Positions 54,867 to 63,557 of a stretch of DNA of 64,000 bases are shown piece by piece. The stretch spans positions 62,001 through 126,000 of the forward strand of contig NZ_FCOX02000006.1 of NCBI RefSeq assembly GCF_900044055.2, written 5' to 3'. Position numbers and translations under genes: made by a program. The stretch's first letter is position 1. Each line of letters begins with the position of its first letter. The notes below the pieces were generated by a model. It did no database searches, was not told where the DNA came from, and saw only the letters and a program-made list of their open reading frames with translations. Origin of the DNA: Caballeronia calidae (GTDB taxonomy: Bacteria > Pseudomonadota > Gammaproteobacteria > Burkholderiales > Burkholderiaceae).

Positions 54867-55604
54867 TCAGGCGGCGATCTGCGGAGGGTCGGCGAGATCG
54901 CCGTCGATGCCTTCGCCTTCATCGTAGAGATGCAGCAGGCGATAACCGCTCTTGTACACCGGCTGCAGACGGAAATTGTTGACCGGCTCGATCTCGAGCG
55001 CGAGCCGCAGACGCGACACGTGGCTGTCGATCGTGCGCGTGGTTTCGCGGAACTCGCGGCCCCACACCATCGCGAATATGTGATCGCGCGACAGCACACG
55101 GCCGATATTCGAGAAGAAAAGCTGCGCGAGGCGGAATTGCGTGCCGCTCAGCTGCACCGGCTTGCCGCGCACGGTCACGGTCTGCTGGCGGGCGTCGAAA
55201 CGGTACGGGCCGACTTCGAGGCACGCGCTCGACGTCGCGGGATACGCGCGGCGCAGGAGCGCTTCGATGCGCGCGCCGAATTCGCCCGGGCGAATCGGAT
55301 AGACGACATAATCGTCCGCGCCTGCGGTGAGCGCGCAGACCACGTTGTGCTCGGCGCCGTCCGGCGTCGCGAACATGACCGGCACGCGCTCGCCGAAGCT
55401 CGAGCGCACGGATTTCAGCAGATCCAGGCCGCACAGGCCCGTGGAGTTCCAGTCGAGAATCAGCAGATCGACCGTCGAGCGGGACAGCGCTTTCGACAGC
55501 ACGAGGCCGTCGCCGAACGTGACGCACGTGTGGCCGAGTCGTTTGACGACATCGCTGATGAGATTTCGGTAGCTTGGGTCGGTTTGCAAAACGGCGACGC
55601 GCAT
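54867..55604 (-). CDS. OmpR/PhoB-like response regulator with an atypical receiver
   Basis: A 245-residue regulator: receiver (1-110) then a winged-helix output (about 130-230, GTQFRLAQLFFSNIGRVLSR). The phospho-acceptor Asp51 is present in LILDWNSTG, but the first acidic pocket has only Asp9 and the conserved lysine before proline is Tyr102 (YVVYPIRP). Phosphorylation may therefore be altered or unnecessary. No kinase is adjacent. Confidence 0.88.
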   Translation of the reverse strand: MRVAVLQTDPSYRNLISDVVKRLGHTCVTFGDGLVLSKALSRSTVDLLILDWNSTGLCGLDLLKSVRSSFGERVPVMFATPDGAEHNVVCALTAGADDYVVYPIRPGEFGARIEALLRRAYPATSSACLEVGPYRFDARQQTVTVRGKPVQLSGTQFRLAQLFFSNIGRVLSRDHIFAMVWGREFRETTRTIDSHVSRLRLALEIEPVNNFRLQPVYKSGYRLLHLYDEGEGIDGDLADPPQIAA

Positions 55605-56132
55605 GGTGTCTTACCTGATGAGTCCAAGGGACATGGGGCGGCGCCGTGCTTCAGGCGCCCGCCGGGCGTCTCGTCGCGGGATGAGACGGGGATTCAAGCT
55701 GCGCATTCTGGCCAGCGGCTTGAACCTTTCCCATCGGACTCATCCGAATTGTCAACGCATGTGACGGTGCAGGCGCGTGGAACCCCCGCGACGTCTCACG
55801 CGCGCAACCATCTCGAAAAATAGAACGGCTTTTCTCTTTTGCCCCCCTTTCATCCTGTAACATGCCGCGTTTGGCTCAAAAACTCCCGCTTCCGCCGTTT
55901 TACCGAGACGTCGTGTAGCAAGCTGCGCCGCGACTGTCCGTCGCATCCCGCAGCGCGGATGACGGGCGGCGGCTTGCGAATCCGCGCCCGCTGGGTCCTT
56001 GCCTGGCGCCTTGCGCGCCTCGCCCGGTCCTGCGCTTCGCGTCCACCCGGCGCGTTTAGTCACTCCCGCAGGGCAAAGCCTCGTTCTACCGCGCGTCACG
56101 CGTGGCTTTTCCACTCACGGGTTCTTTTTTCG
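55605..56132. other. Divergent promoter region, no gene seen
   Basis: These 528 bases separate the atypical response regulator from an MFS gene. No frame has a ribosome site or a plausible product; the open frames reaching into it from the MFS gene lack any transporter-like sequence. Promoters for both genes must lie here. Confidence 0.35.
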
Positions 56133-57425
56133 ATGCAGGCAACACCTCTGTCCGACGCCCCGCGCGCGGCCGGCCGTGCGCTCACGCGCGGCGATTACAA
56201 GACGCTCACGCTCGCCGCGCTCGGCGGCGCGCTCGAGTTCTACGACTTCATCATCTTCGTGTTCTTCGCGCCGGTCATCGGCCAACTGTTTTTCCCGCCG
56301 TCGGTTCCTGACTGGCTGCGTCAATTGCAGACTTTCGGCATCTTCGCGGCGGGCTATCTGGCGCGTCCGCTCGGCGGGATCATCATGGCGCACTTCGGCG
56401 ACCTGCTCGGCCGCAAGCGTATGTTCACGCTCTCCGTGCTGCTGATGTCCGTCCCGACGCTGCTGATGGGCATGCTTCCCACCTACGCGTCGATCGGCCT
56501 GATGGCGCCCGTCCTGCTGCTTCTGTTCCGCGTGATGCAGGGCGCGGCGGTCGGCGGCGAGGTGCCGGGCGCGTGGGTGTTCGTGTCGGAGCACGTGCCG
56601 GGCCGCCATATCGGCTATGCGTGCGGCACGCTGACGGCCGGCCTGACGGCGGGCATCCTGCTCGGCTCGCTCATCGCCACGGCCATCAACAAGGCGTTCG
56701 CGCCCGCCGAAGTCGCCGATTTCGCGTGGCGCCTGCCGTTCCTGCTCGGCGGCCTGTTCGGCCTGTGCTCGGTCTATCTGCGCCGCTGGCTGCATGAAAC
56801 GCCGGTGTTCGCCGAGCTGCAGAAGCGCAAGTCGCTCGCGGCGGAGATTCCGCTCAAGGCCGTGCTGCGCGACCACGGCCGCGCCGTCATCGTTTCGATG
56901 CTGCTCACGTGGATGCTGTCGGCGGCGATCGTGGTCGTGATCCTGATGACGCCGACGCTCCTGCAGAAGCAGTTCCACATCGCGCCGGCGACGGTGCTCG
57001 TCGCGAATTGCGCGGCGACGCTCTGTCTCACGATCGGCTGCGTGCTCGCGGGCGCGATCGCTGGCCGCATCGGCGCGGGCAAGACGATTTTCATCGGCGG
57101 GATAGCGCTCGCCGTGTCGTACTGGCTGATGTTCCAGCAAGTCGCGCTCGATGCCGCCGTGCTGCTGCCGTGGTATGCATTCGCGGGCTTCACCGTCGGC
57201 GTGATCGGCGCGATTCCGTTCGTGATGGTGAAAGCCTTCCCGCCCGCCGTGCGTTTCTCGGGCATCTCGTTTTCGTACAACGTCGCGTATGCGGTGTTTG
57301 GCGGGCTTACGCCGATCGTCGTCTCGCTGATGATGAAATCCAGCCCGATGGCACCCGCGATGTACGTCGGCGCGCTCTGCGTGGTCGGCGCGCTGACGAC
57401 GCTGTTCATCAAGGAAGCGCGCTGA
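56133..57425 (+). CDS. MFS transporter, metabolite:H+ symporter type
   Basis: A 430-residue major-facilitator protein with 12 predicted spans. LAALGGALEFYDFIIFVFFA in span 1 and the motif FGDLLGRKRMF between spans 2 and 3 place it with the metabolite:H+ symporters (proline/betaine/dicarboxylate relatives). The ATG at 56133 is chosen because the upstream frame extension is not transporter-like. Ends in a strong terminator. Substrate unknown. Confidence 0.88.
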   Translation: MQATPLSDAPRAAGRALTRGDYKTLTLAALGGALEFYDFIIFVFFAPVIGQLFFPPSVPDWLRQLQTFGIFAAGYLARPLGGIIMAHFGDLLGRKRMFTLSVLLMSVPTLLMGMLPTYASIGLMAPVLLLLFRVMQGAAVGGEVPGAWVFVSEHVPGRHIGYACGTLTAGLTAGILLGSLIATAINKAFAPAEVADFAWRLPFLLGGLFGLCSVYLRRWLHETPVFAELQKRKSLAAEIPLKAVLRDHGRAVIVSMLLTWMLSAAIVVVILMTPTLLQKQFHIAPATVLVANCAATLCLTIGCVLAGAIAGRIGAGKTIFIGGIALAVSYWLMFQQVALDAAVLLPWYAFAGFTVGVIGAIPFVMVKAFPPAVRFSGISFSYNVAYAVFGGLTPIVVSLMMKSSPMAPAMYVGALCVVGALTTLFIKEAR

Positions 57426-57446
57426 TCCATTCGTAGCGCATTCCTG

Positions 57447-57483
57447 AAAATGGCGCGCCGTTCACGCGGCGCGCCATTTTTTT
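57447..57483 (+). terminator. Strong Rho-independent terminator after the MFS gene
   Basis: A perfect 14-base stem (AAAATGGCGCGCCG with CGGCGCGCCATTTT), 6-base loop and T-run begin 21 bases after the stop codon. Confidence 0.9.
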
Positions 57484-57539
57484 GCCCTGCTTTCACGTTT
57501 CACCTCACGCCGAAACGTCGCACGCGCGCCACGCCTACG

Positions 57540-59003
57540 ATGTTCGGCATGAACCCGAACCTCTCTCCTTCAGAAACGCATCTGTCCGCGCGGCAGATGC
57601 TCGTCGTCGCGGCGACCAGCGTCGGCTTCGTCGTCTCTCAGCTCGATGTGTCGATCGTGAATGTCGCGCTTGCGAGCATCGGACACGATCTGGACGCGGG
57701 CGTCGCGAGCCTGCAATGGACCGTCGACAGCTACGCACTGGCGTTCGCGTCGCTCATGCTCTCGGCGGGCGCGCTCGGCGACCGCTTCGGCGCGCGGCGG
57801 ATGTTTCTCGGCGGGCTCGCGCTCTTCGCGCTGGCATCGCTCGCGTGTGCGTTCTCGCGCGATGCGCCGCAACTCATCGCCGCGCGCGCCCTGCAAGGCG
57901 TCGGCGCCGCCGCGATGCTGCCGAACTCGCTCGCGCTGCTCAACGCCGCGTGCGGCCACGACCGGCGCCTGCGCGCGCGTGCGGTCGGCCTGTGGACGGC
58001 GGCGGGCGCGGTGTCGATCGCGGCGGGGCCGGTCGTCGGCGGCGTGCTGATCGCGGCGTTCGGCTGGCGCAGCATCTTCTGGGTCAACGTGCCGATCTGC
58101 GCGGCGGGCGTGCTCGCGACGCTCGCGTGGGTCGGGAAGACGCGTGCGCAGGACGCGCACCCCGCGCGCGGCATCGACCTGCCCGGCCAGGCGCTCGCGA
58201 TCGTCGCGCTGGCGGCGTTCGTCGGCGCGGTGATCGAGCTGCGTCCGCTCGGGCCGGCGCATCCGCTCGTCGCGGGCGGCCTCGTGCTGGCGCTCGCGGC
58301 GGGCGGCGCGTTCATCGCGATCGAGCGCACCAGCCGCGCGCCGATGCTGCCGCTTTCGCTCTTCGGCGAGCGCACGTTCAGCGCGGCGGTGGTCTTCGGC
58401 ATCGGCGTGAATCTCACCTACTATGGAATGGTGTTCGTCCTGAGCCTGTACCTGCAGCGCGTGCTCGGCCAGACGCCCTTGCAGACCGGCCTCGCGTTCC
58501 TGCCGCTGACGGGCGGCTTTCTCGTCTCGAACCTGGCGAGCGGTCCCGTCGTGGCGCGCTTCGGCTCGCGCGGTCCGATGATCGCCGGCGCGCTCATCGA
58601 TGCCGCCGGTTTCGCCGCGCTCGTCTTCGTCGATGCGACGACGCCCACCGCCGCGCTGCTCGTGCCGTTCCTGCTGATTCCGTCGGGCATGGGTCTCGCG
58701 GTGCCCGCGATGACGACCGCCTTGCTCGGCACCGTCGGCCAGCAGCGCGCGGGCACGGCGTCGGCTGTGCTCAACACCGCGCGGCAGGCGGCGGGCGCGA
58801 TCGGCGTCGCGATGTTCGGCGCGCTCACGGCGCACGGCGACGGCGCGGCGAGCCCGCAACATATCGTCGATGCGGTGCGCTGGTCGGCGGGAATATCGGT
58901 CGCGCTGCTGTTGTGCGCCGCGCTGATCGCGCGTCATGTGCGCAATCCGGCGAACGAGATGCAGCGGGAACGCCCGTTGCACCGGTCAGGCGAAGCGCGT
59001 TGA
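57540..59003 (+). CDS. DHA2-family MFS drug exporter
   Basis: A 487-residue major-facilitator protein with about 14 spans, the DHA2 layout. Span 1 reads VVSQLDVSIVNVALASIG, motif A is GALGDRFGARRMF and motif C is AAGPVVGGVLIAAFGWRSIFW. It probably exports toxic compounds or antibiotics with proton exchange. No regulator is directly adjacent. An alternative start is the Met at 57549. Confidence 0.9.
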   Translation: MFGMNPNLSPSETHLSARQMLVVAATSVGFVVSQLDVSIVNVALASIGHDLDAGVASLQWTVDSYALAFASLMLSAGALGDRFGARRMFLGGLALFALASLACAFSRDAPQLIAARALQGVGAAAMLPNSLALLNAACGHDRRLRARAVGLWTAAGAVSIAAGPVVGGVLIAAFGWRSIFWVNVPICAAGVLATLAWVGKTRAQDAHPARGIDLPGQALAIVALAAFVGAVIELRPLGPAHPLVAGGLVLALAAGGAFIAIERTSRAPMLPLSLFGERTFSAAVVFGIGVNLTYYGMVFVLSLYLQRVLGQTPLQTGLAFLPLTGGFLVSNLASGPVVARFGSRGPMIAGALIDAAGFAALVFVDATTPTAALLVPFLLIPSGMGLAVPAMTTALLGTVGQQRAGTASAVLNTARQAAGAIGVAMFGALTAHGDGAASPQHIVDAVRWSAGISVALLLCAALIARHVRNPANEMQRERPLHRSGEAR

Positions 59004-59054
59004 AAAGCGACCGGCGCGCACGCCATCGACTCTATGAGGAGAAAGGAGAAGACC

Positions 59055-59222
59055 ATGTCGACGATGCCCCGCTCCCCCGAGGAGCCGCGCGAGCCGGACC
59101 CGGACAAGCTGCTCGACCCGGACGCCCCGCCGAATCCCGAAGATCCCGACATGCCGGACGGCCCGGATTCGGCGACGCCCATCGTTCCCGCCGATCCGAA
59201 GAACGGCGAACCGCGCATGTAG
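59055..59222 (+). CDS. 55-residue acidic proline-rich protein
   Basis: A tiny protein with a very good ribosome site (GAAAGGAGAAGACC). It is almost wholly Pro, Asp and Glu (PDPDKLLDPDAPPNPEDPD) and is likely disordered. No family known. It follows the DHA2 exporter by 51 bases and ends at a long perfect hairpin. Confidence 0.6.
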   Translation: MSTMPRSPEEPREPDPDKLLDPDAPPNPEDPDMPDGPDSATPIVPADPKNGEPRM

Positions 59223-59235
59223 GAGCTGTCCTCCG

Positions 59236-59287
59236 TCACGCAAAAATGCCCGCGCGGCCTTCCGACCGCGCGGGCATTTTTGCGTGA
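59236..59287. terminator. Bidirectional terminator with a 22-base perfect stem
   Basis: The arms at 59236-59257 and 59266-59287 are exactly complementary over 22 bases, with an 8-base loop. A-runs and T-runs inside the arms let it terminate both the acidic small gene and the converging gene. Confidence 0.85.
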
Positions 59288-59303
59288 TGCGCCACGAGAA
59301 AGA

Positions 59304-59576
59304 CTACAGGCTCGTCGTCTGCACGGCGCCGGTTTCCAGCGCGCGCTCGATCAGCGCTTCCTGCTGCGCCTTGCGCACGGCATCGGCGACGAGCGTATCG
59401 GGCGCCTCGACCTCCGCCTTGATCGTGCCGATGATGCCGTCGGCCTCGACGATCACGAGCGATTCCGCCGAATCCGCCCGGCTGATGATGACGCGCGGCG
59501 GGCCGCCGCCTTCCGCGATGCTCGCGCAGAACTGCATCTTTTGCCCGCCGATCACTTGCTCGAATGTTTGAATCAT
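59304..59576 (-). CDS. Small protein of unknown function
   Basis: A 90-residue protein starting at 59576 behind GGAAGAC. The sequence has alternating beta-like stretches (PRVIISRADSAESLVIVEAD) and a C-terminal helix (ADAVRKAQQEALIERALE). No motif recognised. Composition and start signal support a real gene. Confidence 0.65.
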   Translation of the reverse strand: MIQTFEQVIGGQKMQFCASIAEGGGPPRVIISRADSAESLVIVEADGIIGTIKAEVEAPDTLVADAVRKAQQEALIERALETGAVQTTSL

Positions 59577-59700
59577 CGCTGTCTTCCGCGTTGGTTGGAC
59601 AAAAGCTGACACAGGCCGCGCGCTGCGCAGCCTGCTTATCGATTGATCCGCGCGCGTGCGCCAGGTTCAATTTTGTAAGCACGCGGGCAGCGATGCAAGT

Positions 59701-60528
59701 TCAGCGTCGTGCGTCGGCGAGATCGCGAAGGATATCGGCGGTAGCGTCGTCGGCGGGAAAGAAGGCTTCGATCGCGAGCTCCGACAAGGTGATATCGACC
59801 GGCGTGCCGAAAACCGTCGTCGTGCTGAAGAACGACAGGACGCCGTGCGGCGTGCGCATGCGCAAAGGCACGACGACCGGATCGGTCTCGCCGCGCGATG
59901 CGTCCCCGGCATGCACGGGCGCGGGATACGCCTCGAGCTCGGCGAGCAGCGCGACGAGCGTAGCATCGCCCGACACCTCGATCTGCCGGCGCAGCCGTGC
60001 GAGCAGATGCGCGCGCCATTCGTGCCAGTTGTCGATGGCATCGGCGAGACCTTGCGGATGCATCGACAGGCGCAGCACGTTCACCGGCGGCGCGAGCAGT
60101 TCCTCATGCGCCGAGGCGACGAGCGGCGCGATCGCCGCATTGGCCGCGACCATCGTCCAGTGACGATCCACCGCGAGCGCGGGATACGGCTCGTGCCCTT
60201 TCAGCACGAGATCGACCGCATGCCGCGCCGCCGCGAGTTGCGGATCGACGAGCGCGCGCTCGCGATACAGCGGTGCGTAACCGGCCGCGACGAGCAGCGT
60301 GTTGCGCTCGCGCAGCGGCACGTCGAGGCGCTCCGCGAGGCGCATCAGCATCTCGCGGCTCGGCAGCGAGCGGCCCGATTCGACGAAGCTCAGATGGCGC
60401 GTGGACACGTCCGCCTCGCCCGCGAGATCGAGCTGGCTCATGCGACGCCGCTGGCGCCATTCGCGCAGCAGCGCGCCGACGGTGGAATGCGCAACAGGGA
60501 GTGCGAGGGTCGAGTTCATGCGAGCCAT
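59701..60528 (-). CDS. XRE-family regulator with MmyB-like ligand domain
   Basis: A 275-residue regulator. The Cro-type helix-turn-helix is at about 18-75 (MSQLDLAGEADVSTRHLSFV), followed by the MmyB-like PAS-type domain (AVDRHWTMVAANAAIAPLV). Many such proteins control a neighbouring oxidoreductase, but here the divergent neighbour is motA. Starts at 60528; Met at 60519 is possible. Confidence 0.85.
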   Translation of the reverse strand: MARMNSTLALPVAHSTVGALLREWRQRRRMSQLDLAGEADVSTRHLSFVESGRSLPSREMLMRLAERLDVPLRERNTLLVAAGYAPLYRERALVDPQLAAARHAVDLVLKGHEPYPALAVDRHWTMVAANAAIAPLVASAHEELLAPPVNVLRLSMHPQGLADAIDNWHEWRAHLLARLRRQIEVSGDATLVALLAELEAYPAPVHAGDASRGETDPVVVPLRMRTPHGVLSFFSTTTVFGTPVDITLSELAIEAFFPADDATADILRDLADARR

Positions 60529-60662
60529 GTTAGACGAAGCCAAAGCACGCGATCCATTACCCGCGACGTAAGCGGCGGCGCGCACAACATTCGGCAGCAG
60601 ATCGAACGAACGTAAGATTTACTCCGCAAACATTTGCGCAGAAAAACTTGCACGCGCCACCC

Positions 60663-60690
60663 TAAATATCCGGGCGTTCCGAGCCGATAA
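60663..60690 (+). promoter_or_regulatory. Sigma-28 (FliA)-type promoter for motAB
   Basis: TAAA at 60663-60666 and a perfect GCCGATAA at 60683-60690 match the flagellar sigma-28 boxes, separated by 16 bases (the usual spacing is 15). Transcription would start near 60698, about 86 bases before the motA ATG. Confidence 0.72.
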
Positions 60691-60783
60691 GCCCCACAAC
60701 AAGCGAACAATGCGTCGCGAGCCGTGCGCGTCTCAAGCCCGAGCACGCACGGCCCGCGGCGCGCGGATATTTGCGGAGAAATC

Positions 60784-61656
60784 ATGTTTGTCATCATCGG
60801 ATGGGTGGTGGTCATCGGCTCGGTGATCGGAAGCTTCATCGGCGTCGGCGGCCACCTCGCCGCGCTCGTGCAACCGTTCGAGCTGCTGTGTATTTTCGGC
60901 GCGGCGATCGGCGCGTTCGTCGTGTCGAATCCGACGCCCACGCTCAAGAAAACCCTGCAGGCGATCCCGAAGGTATTCAAGGGCGGCGGCTACACGAAAG
61001 AGAAATACCTCGCGCTGATCGCGCTGCTGTATGAACTGCTGCAAAAGGCGCGCAAGGAAGGGATGATGGCGCTCGAAGCCGATGTCGACGCGCCCGAGTC
61101 CAGCCCGCTCTTCCAGAAGTACGAGCACGTGATGGCCGATCATCATCTGCTCGATTTCATCGTCGACTATCTGCGCATGATGTCGGCGGGCAATGTCAAC
61201 GCGCTCGAAATGCAGGACCTGATGGACGAAGAGCTCGAGACGCATCACGCCGAAAGCTCGGTGGCCGCGAACGCGATCCAGAAGATGGCAGACGGCCTGC
61301 CCGCGTTCGGTATCGTCGCGGCGGTGATGGGCGTCGTGCACACGATGGGCTCGGTCGGCGCGGCGCCCGCCGTGCTCGGCGAGATGATCGCGGGCGCGCT
61401 CGTCGGCACCTTCCTCGGCATTCTGCTGGCGTATGGCTTCATCGGCCCGCTCGCGGACCTGCTCAACGCGAAGGGCGCCGCCGAAGCGAAGCCGTTCCAG
61501 TGCGTGAAGTCCGTGCTGCTCGCATCGATGAACGGCTACGCGCCGACCGTCGCCGTCGAGTTCGGCCGCAAGGTGCTCTTCACCGCCGACCGTCCGAGCT
61601 TCAAGGAGCTCGACGACGCGGTGCGCGCCACCAAGATGCCGAAGTCGGCATCCTGA
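60784..61656 (+). CDS. motA: Flagellar motor stator protein MotA
   Basis: A 290-residue inner-membrane stator subunit with four spans and a large cytoplasmic loop (about 60-160) carrying the charged residues that contact FliG. The third and fourth spans hold ADGLPAFGIVAAVMGVVHTM and GEMIAGALVGTFLGILLAYG. With MotB it forms the proton channel that turns the flagellum. GGAG precedes the ATG, behind a sigma-28-like promoter. Confidence 0.95.
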   Translation: MFVIIGWVVVIGSVIGSFIGVGGHLAALVQPFELLCIFGAAIGAFVVSNPTPTLKKTLQAIPKVFKGGGYTKEKYLALIALLYELLQKARKEGMMALEADVDAPESSPLFQKYEHVMADHHLLDFIVDYLRMMSAGNVNALEMQDLMDEELETHHAESSVAANAIQKMADGLPAFGIVAAVMGVVHTMGSVGAAPAVLGEMIAGALVGTFLGILLAYGFIGPLADLLNAKGAAEAKPFQCVKSVLLASMNGYAPTVAVEFGRKVLFTADRPSFKELDDAVRATKMPKSAS

Positions 61657-61686
61657 TCACGCAGCGCACGCAAGGGAATTCCGCAC

Positions 61687-62667
61687 ATGGCTGAGAAACC
61701 ATCACGCGATCCGCTGCAGTCGGTGCTCGCGCCTACTGTCGTCGTGAAACGCAAGAAGAAGGCGCACGCTCACGGTCATCACGGCGGCGCATGGAAGATC
61801 GCGTACGCCGACTTCGTCACCGCGATGATGGCGTTCTTTCTGTTGATGTGGCTGCTCGGATCGACGTCGAAGTACGACAAGGAAGGCATCGAGCAATACT
61901 TCAATACGCCGCTTTCCGCATTGTTCGGCAATGACGGCGGCGCGTCGGCGCATACGAGCGTCATCACGGGCGGCGGCAAGGATCTGTCGAGCTCGCGTCC
62001 CGGCGAAGGCCACAAGAGCCAGACGCAGCCGGTGCCGCAAACGATCGCGCGCGCGGCCGTCGCGATGGATGACCTGCAGAAGTTGCAGCAGCTCAAGCAG
62101 AAGCTCATGGCGCTCATCGAGCAGATGCCTGCATTGCGCGCGTTCAAGGATCAGATCCGGATCGCGATCACGAGCGAAGGCTTGCGCATCGAGATCGTCG
62201 ATTCGCTCAATCGGCCGATGTTCGCTTCCGGCAGCTTCAGGCTGGAAGCTTATGTGACGACGATTCTGACGAACATCGGCGCATCGCTGAACGATGTCGA
62301 TAACCGCGTGTCGATCGCGGGGCATACGGACGCCGTGCCTTATTCCGGGAGTCAGACGGGTTATTCGAACTGGGAACTGTCGAGCGAACGCGCCAATGCG
62401 GCACGGCGCGCGCTCGTCGCGGGCGGGATGAAGGAGAGCAAGGTGCTGCAGGTGCGCGGTCTCGCCGATGTCCTTCCGCTCAACAAGGACGTCGTCGATG
62501 AGCCGACCAATCGGCGCATCAGTATTCTCGTGCTGAACAAGGCCGCCGAGCAGGCGTTCTTCCGCGATGGCGGACGCACGACGGTGGATCAGACGCAGAC
62601 CGTCGATGCGGCGATTCCGGCGGCGGTGGCGGTCAAGTCGAATGCGCCGGTGGCGGTGGTGAAATAA
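61687..62667 (+). CDS. motB: Flagellar motor stator protein MotB
   Basis: A 326-residue stator subunit: basic N-terminus, one span with the proton-binding Asp42 in KIAYADFVTAMM, a plug region and a C-terminal OmpA-like domain (about 175-300, VSIAGHTDAVPYSG) that anchors to murein. It lies 30 bases after motA. No flhDC or che genes adjoin. Confidence 0.95.
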   Translation: MAEKPSRDPLQSVLAPTVVVKRKKKAHAHGHHGGAWKIAYADFVTAMMAFFLLMWLLGSTSKYDKEGIEQYFNTPLSALFGNDGGASAHTSVITGGGKDLSSSRPGEGHKSQTQPVPQTIARAAVAMDDLQKLQQLKQKLMALIEQMPALRAFKDQIRIAITSEGLRIEIVDSLNRPMFASGSFRLEAYVTTILTNIGASLNDVDNRVSIAGHTDAVPYSGSQTGYSNWELSSERANAARRALVAGGMKESKVLQVRGLADVLPLNKDVVDEPTNRRISILVLNKAAEQAFFRDGGRTTVDQTQTVDAAIPAAVAVKSNAPVAVVK

Positions 62668-62691
62668 GCGCGCCCTGACTGCGCGGAATGC

Positions 62692-62727
62692 AAGCGCCAT
62701 GCTCGTGAGGGCATGGCGCTTTTTTTA
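62692..62727 (+). terminator. Terminator after motB
   Basis: An 11-base stem (AAGCGCCATGC with GCATGGCGCTT), 8-base loop and T-run begin 24 bases after the motB stop, between convergent genes. Confidence 0.88.
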
Positions 62728-62744
62728 CGTAAGCGCCGCGCGTT

Positions 62745-63536
62745 TCAAAGATACTCGACGTTGCCGTCCACGCTGATCGCCTGTCCGGTGATGTTGCCGG
62801 CGGCCGGCGAGGTCAGGAAGAGTGTCATTGCGGCAATGTCGTCGATGGTGACCATGCGCCGCAGCGATATCTTCCTGAGATAGTCATCGCGCATGGCTTC
62901 GAACGTGATGCCCAGCGCCGCCGCGCGCGCGGCGATCACGCGATCCATGCGCTCGCCCTGAACCACGCCGGGCAGGATCGCGTTGACGCGAATATTGCTC
63001 GGGCCCAGCTCGATCGCGAGCGACTTGGTCAGCCCGACGAGCGCCCACTTGGTGGCCGCATACGGCGTGCGAAACGCATAGCCGAGCCTCCCCGCGACCG
63101 ACGACATCGTGACGATGCTCGCACGCTCCGACGTTTCCTTGAGCAAGGGCACGGCCCTGCGCAGAAAGTAGAACTGGCTGTTCAGATTGGTGGTGACCGT
63201 GCGTTCCCATTGCGCGGGATCGAGTTCTTCGATCGATCCCGTGGGGCCGGAGATGCCCGCATTGTTCACGAGCACATCGAGACCGCCCAGCGCTTGCCGG
63301 GTTCGCTCGATGACCTCATCGACCTGATGCGGATCACCGACATCCGCGACGCAGCCGTGCAGACCGACGTGTCCGGCTGTGAACTCGTCGATGGCTGAAC
63401 CGTCGACATCGCAGATAAAGACCTGTGCGCCCGCTTGCAGAAACGCTTGCGCAATGCCCGCGCCGATGCCCGATGCCGCGCCGGTGATCAGCACGCGCAA
63501 GCCGGGTTGCGGTTTCAAAAGCTCGAATGCATTCAT
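62745..63536 (-). CDS. SDR-family oxidoreductase
   Basis: A 263-residue short-chain dehydrogenase with TGAASGIG cofactor loop, NNAGISGP and catalytic PYAATKWAL. It starts 21 bases after another SDR on the same strand, so both belong to one operon that continues beyond the window. Substrate unknown; sugar or hydroxy-acid oxidation is typical for such tandem pairs. Confidence 0.85.
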   Translation of the reverse strand: MNAFELLKPQPGLRVLITGAASGIGAGIAQAFLQAGAQVFICDVDGSAIDEFTAGHVGLHGCVADVGDPHQVDEVIERTRQALGGLDVLVNNAGISGPTGSIEELDPAQWERTVTTNLNSQFYFLRRAVPLLKETSERASIVTMSSVAGRLGYAFRTPYAATKWALVGLTKSLAIELGPSNIRVNAILPGVVQGERMDRVIAARAAALGITFEAMRDDYLRKISLRRMVTIDDIAAMTLFLTSPAAGNITGQAISVDGNVEYL

Positions 63537-63557
63537 GTTCGTCGTGTCCGATGCCTG

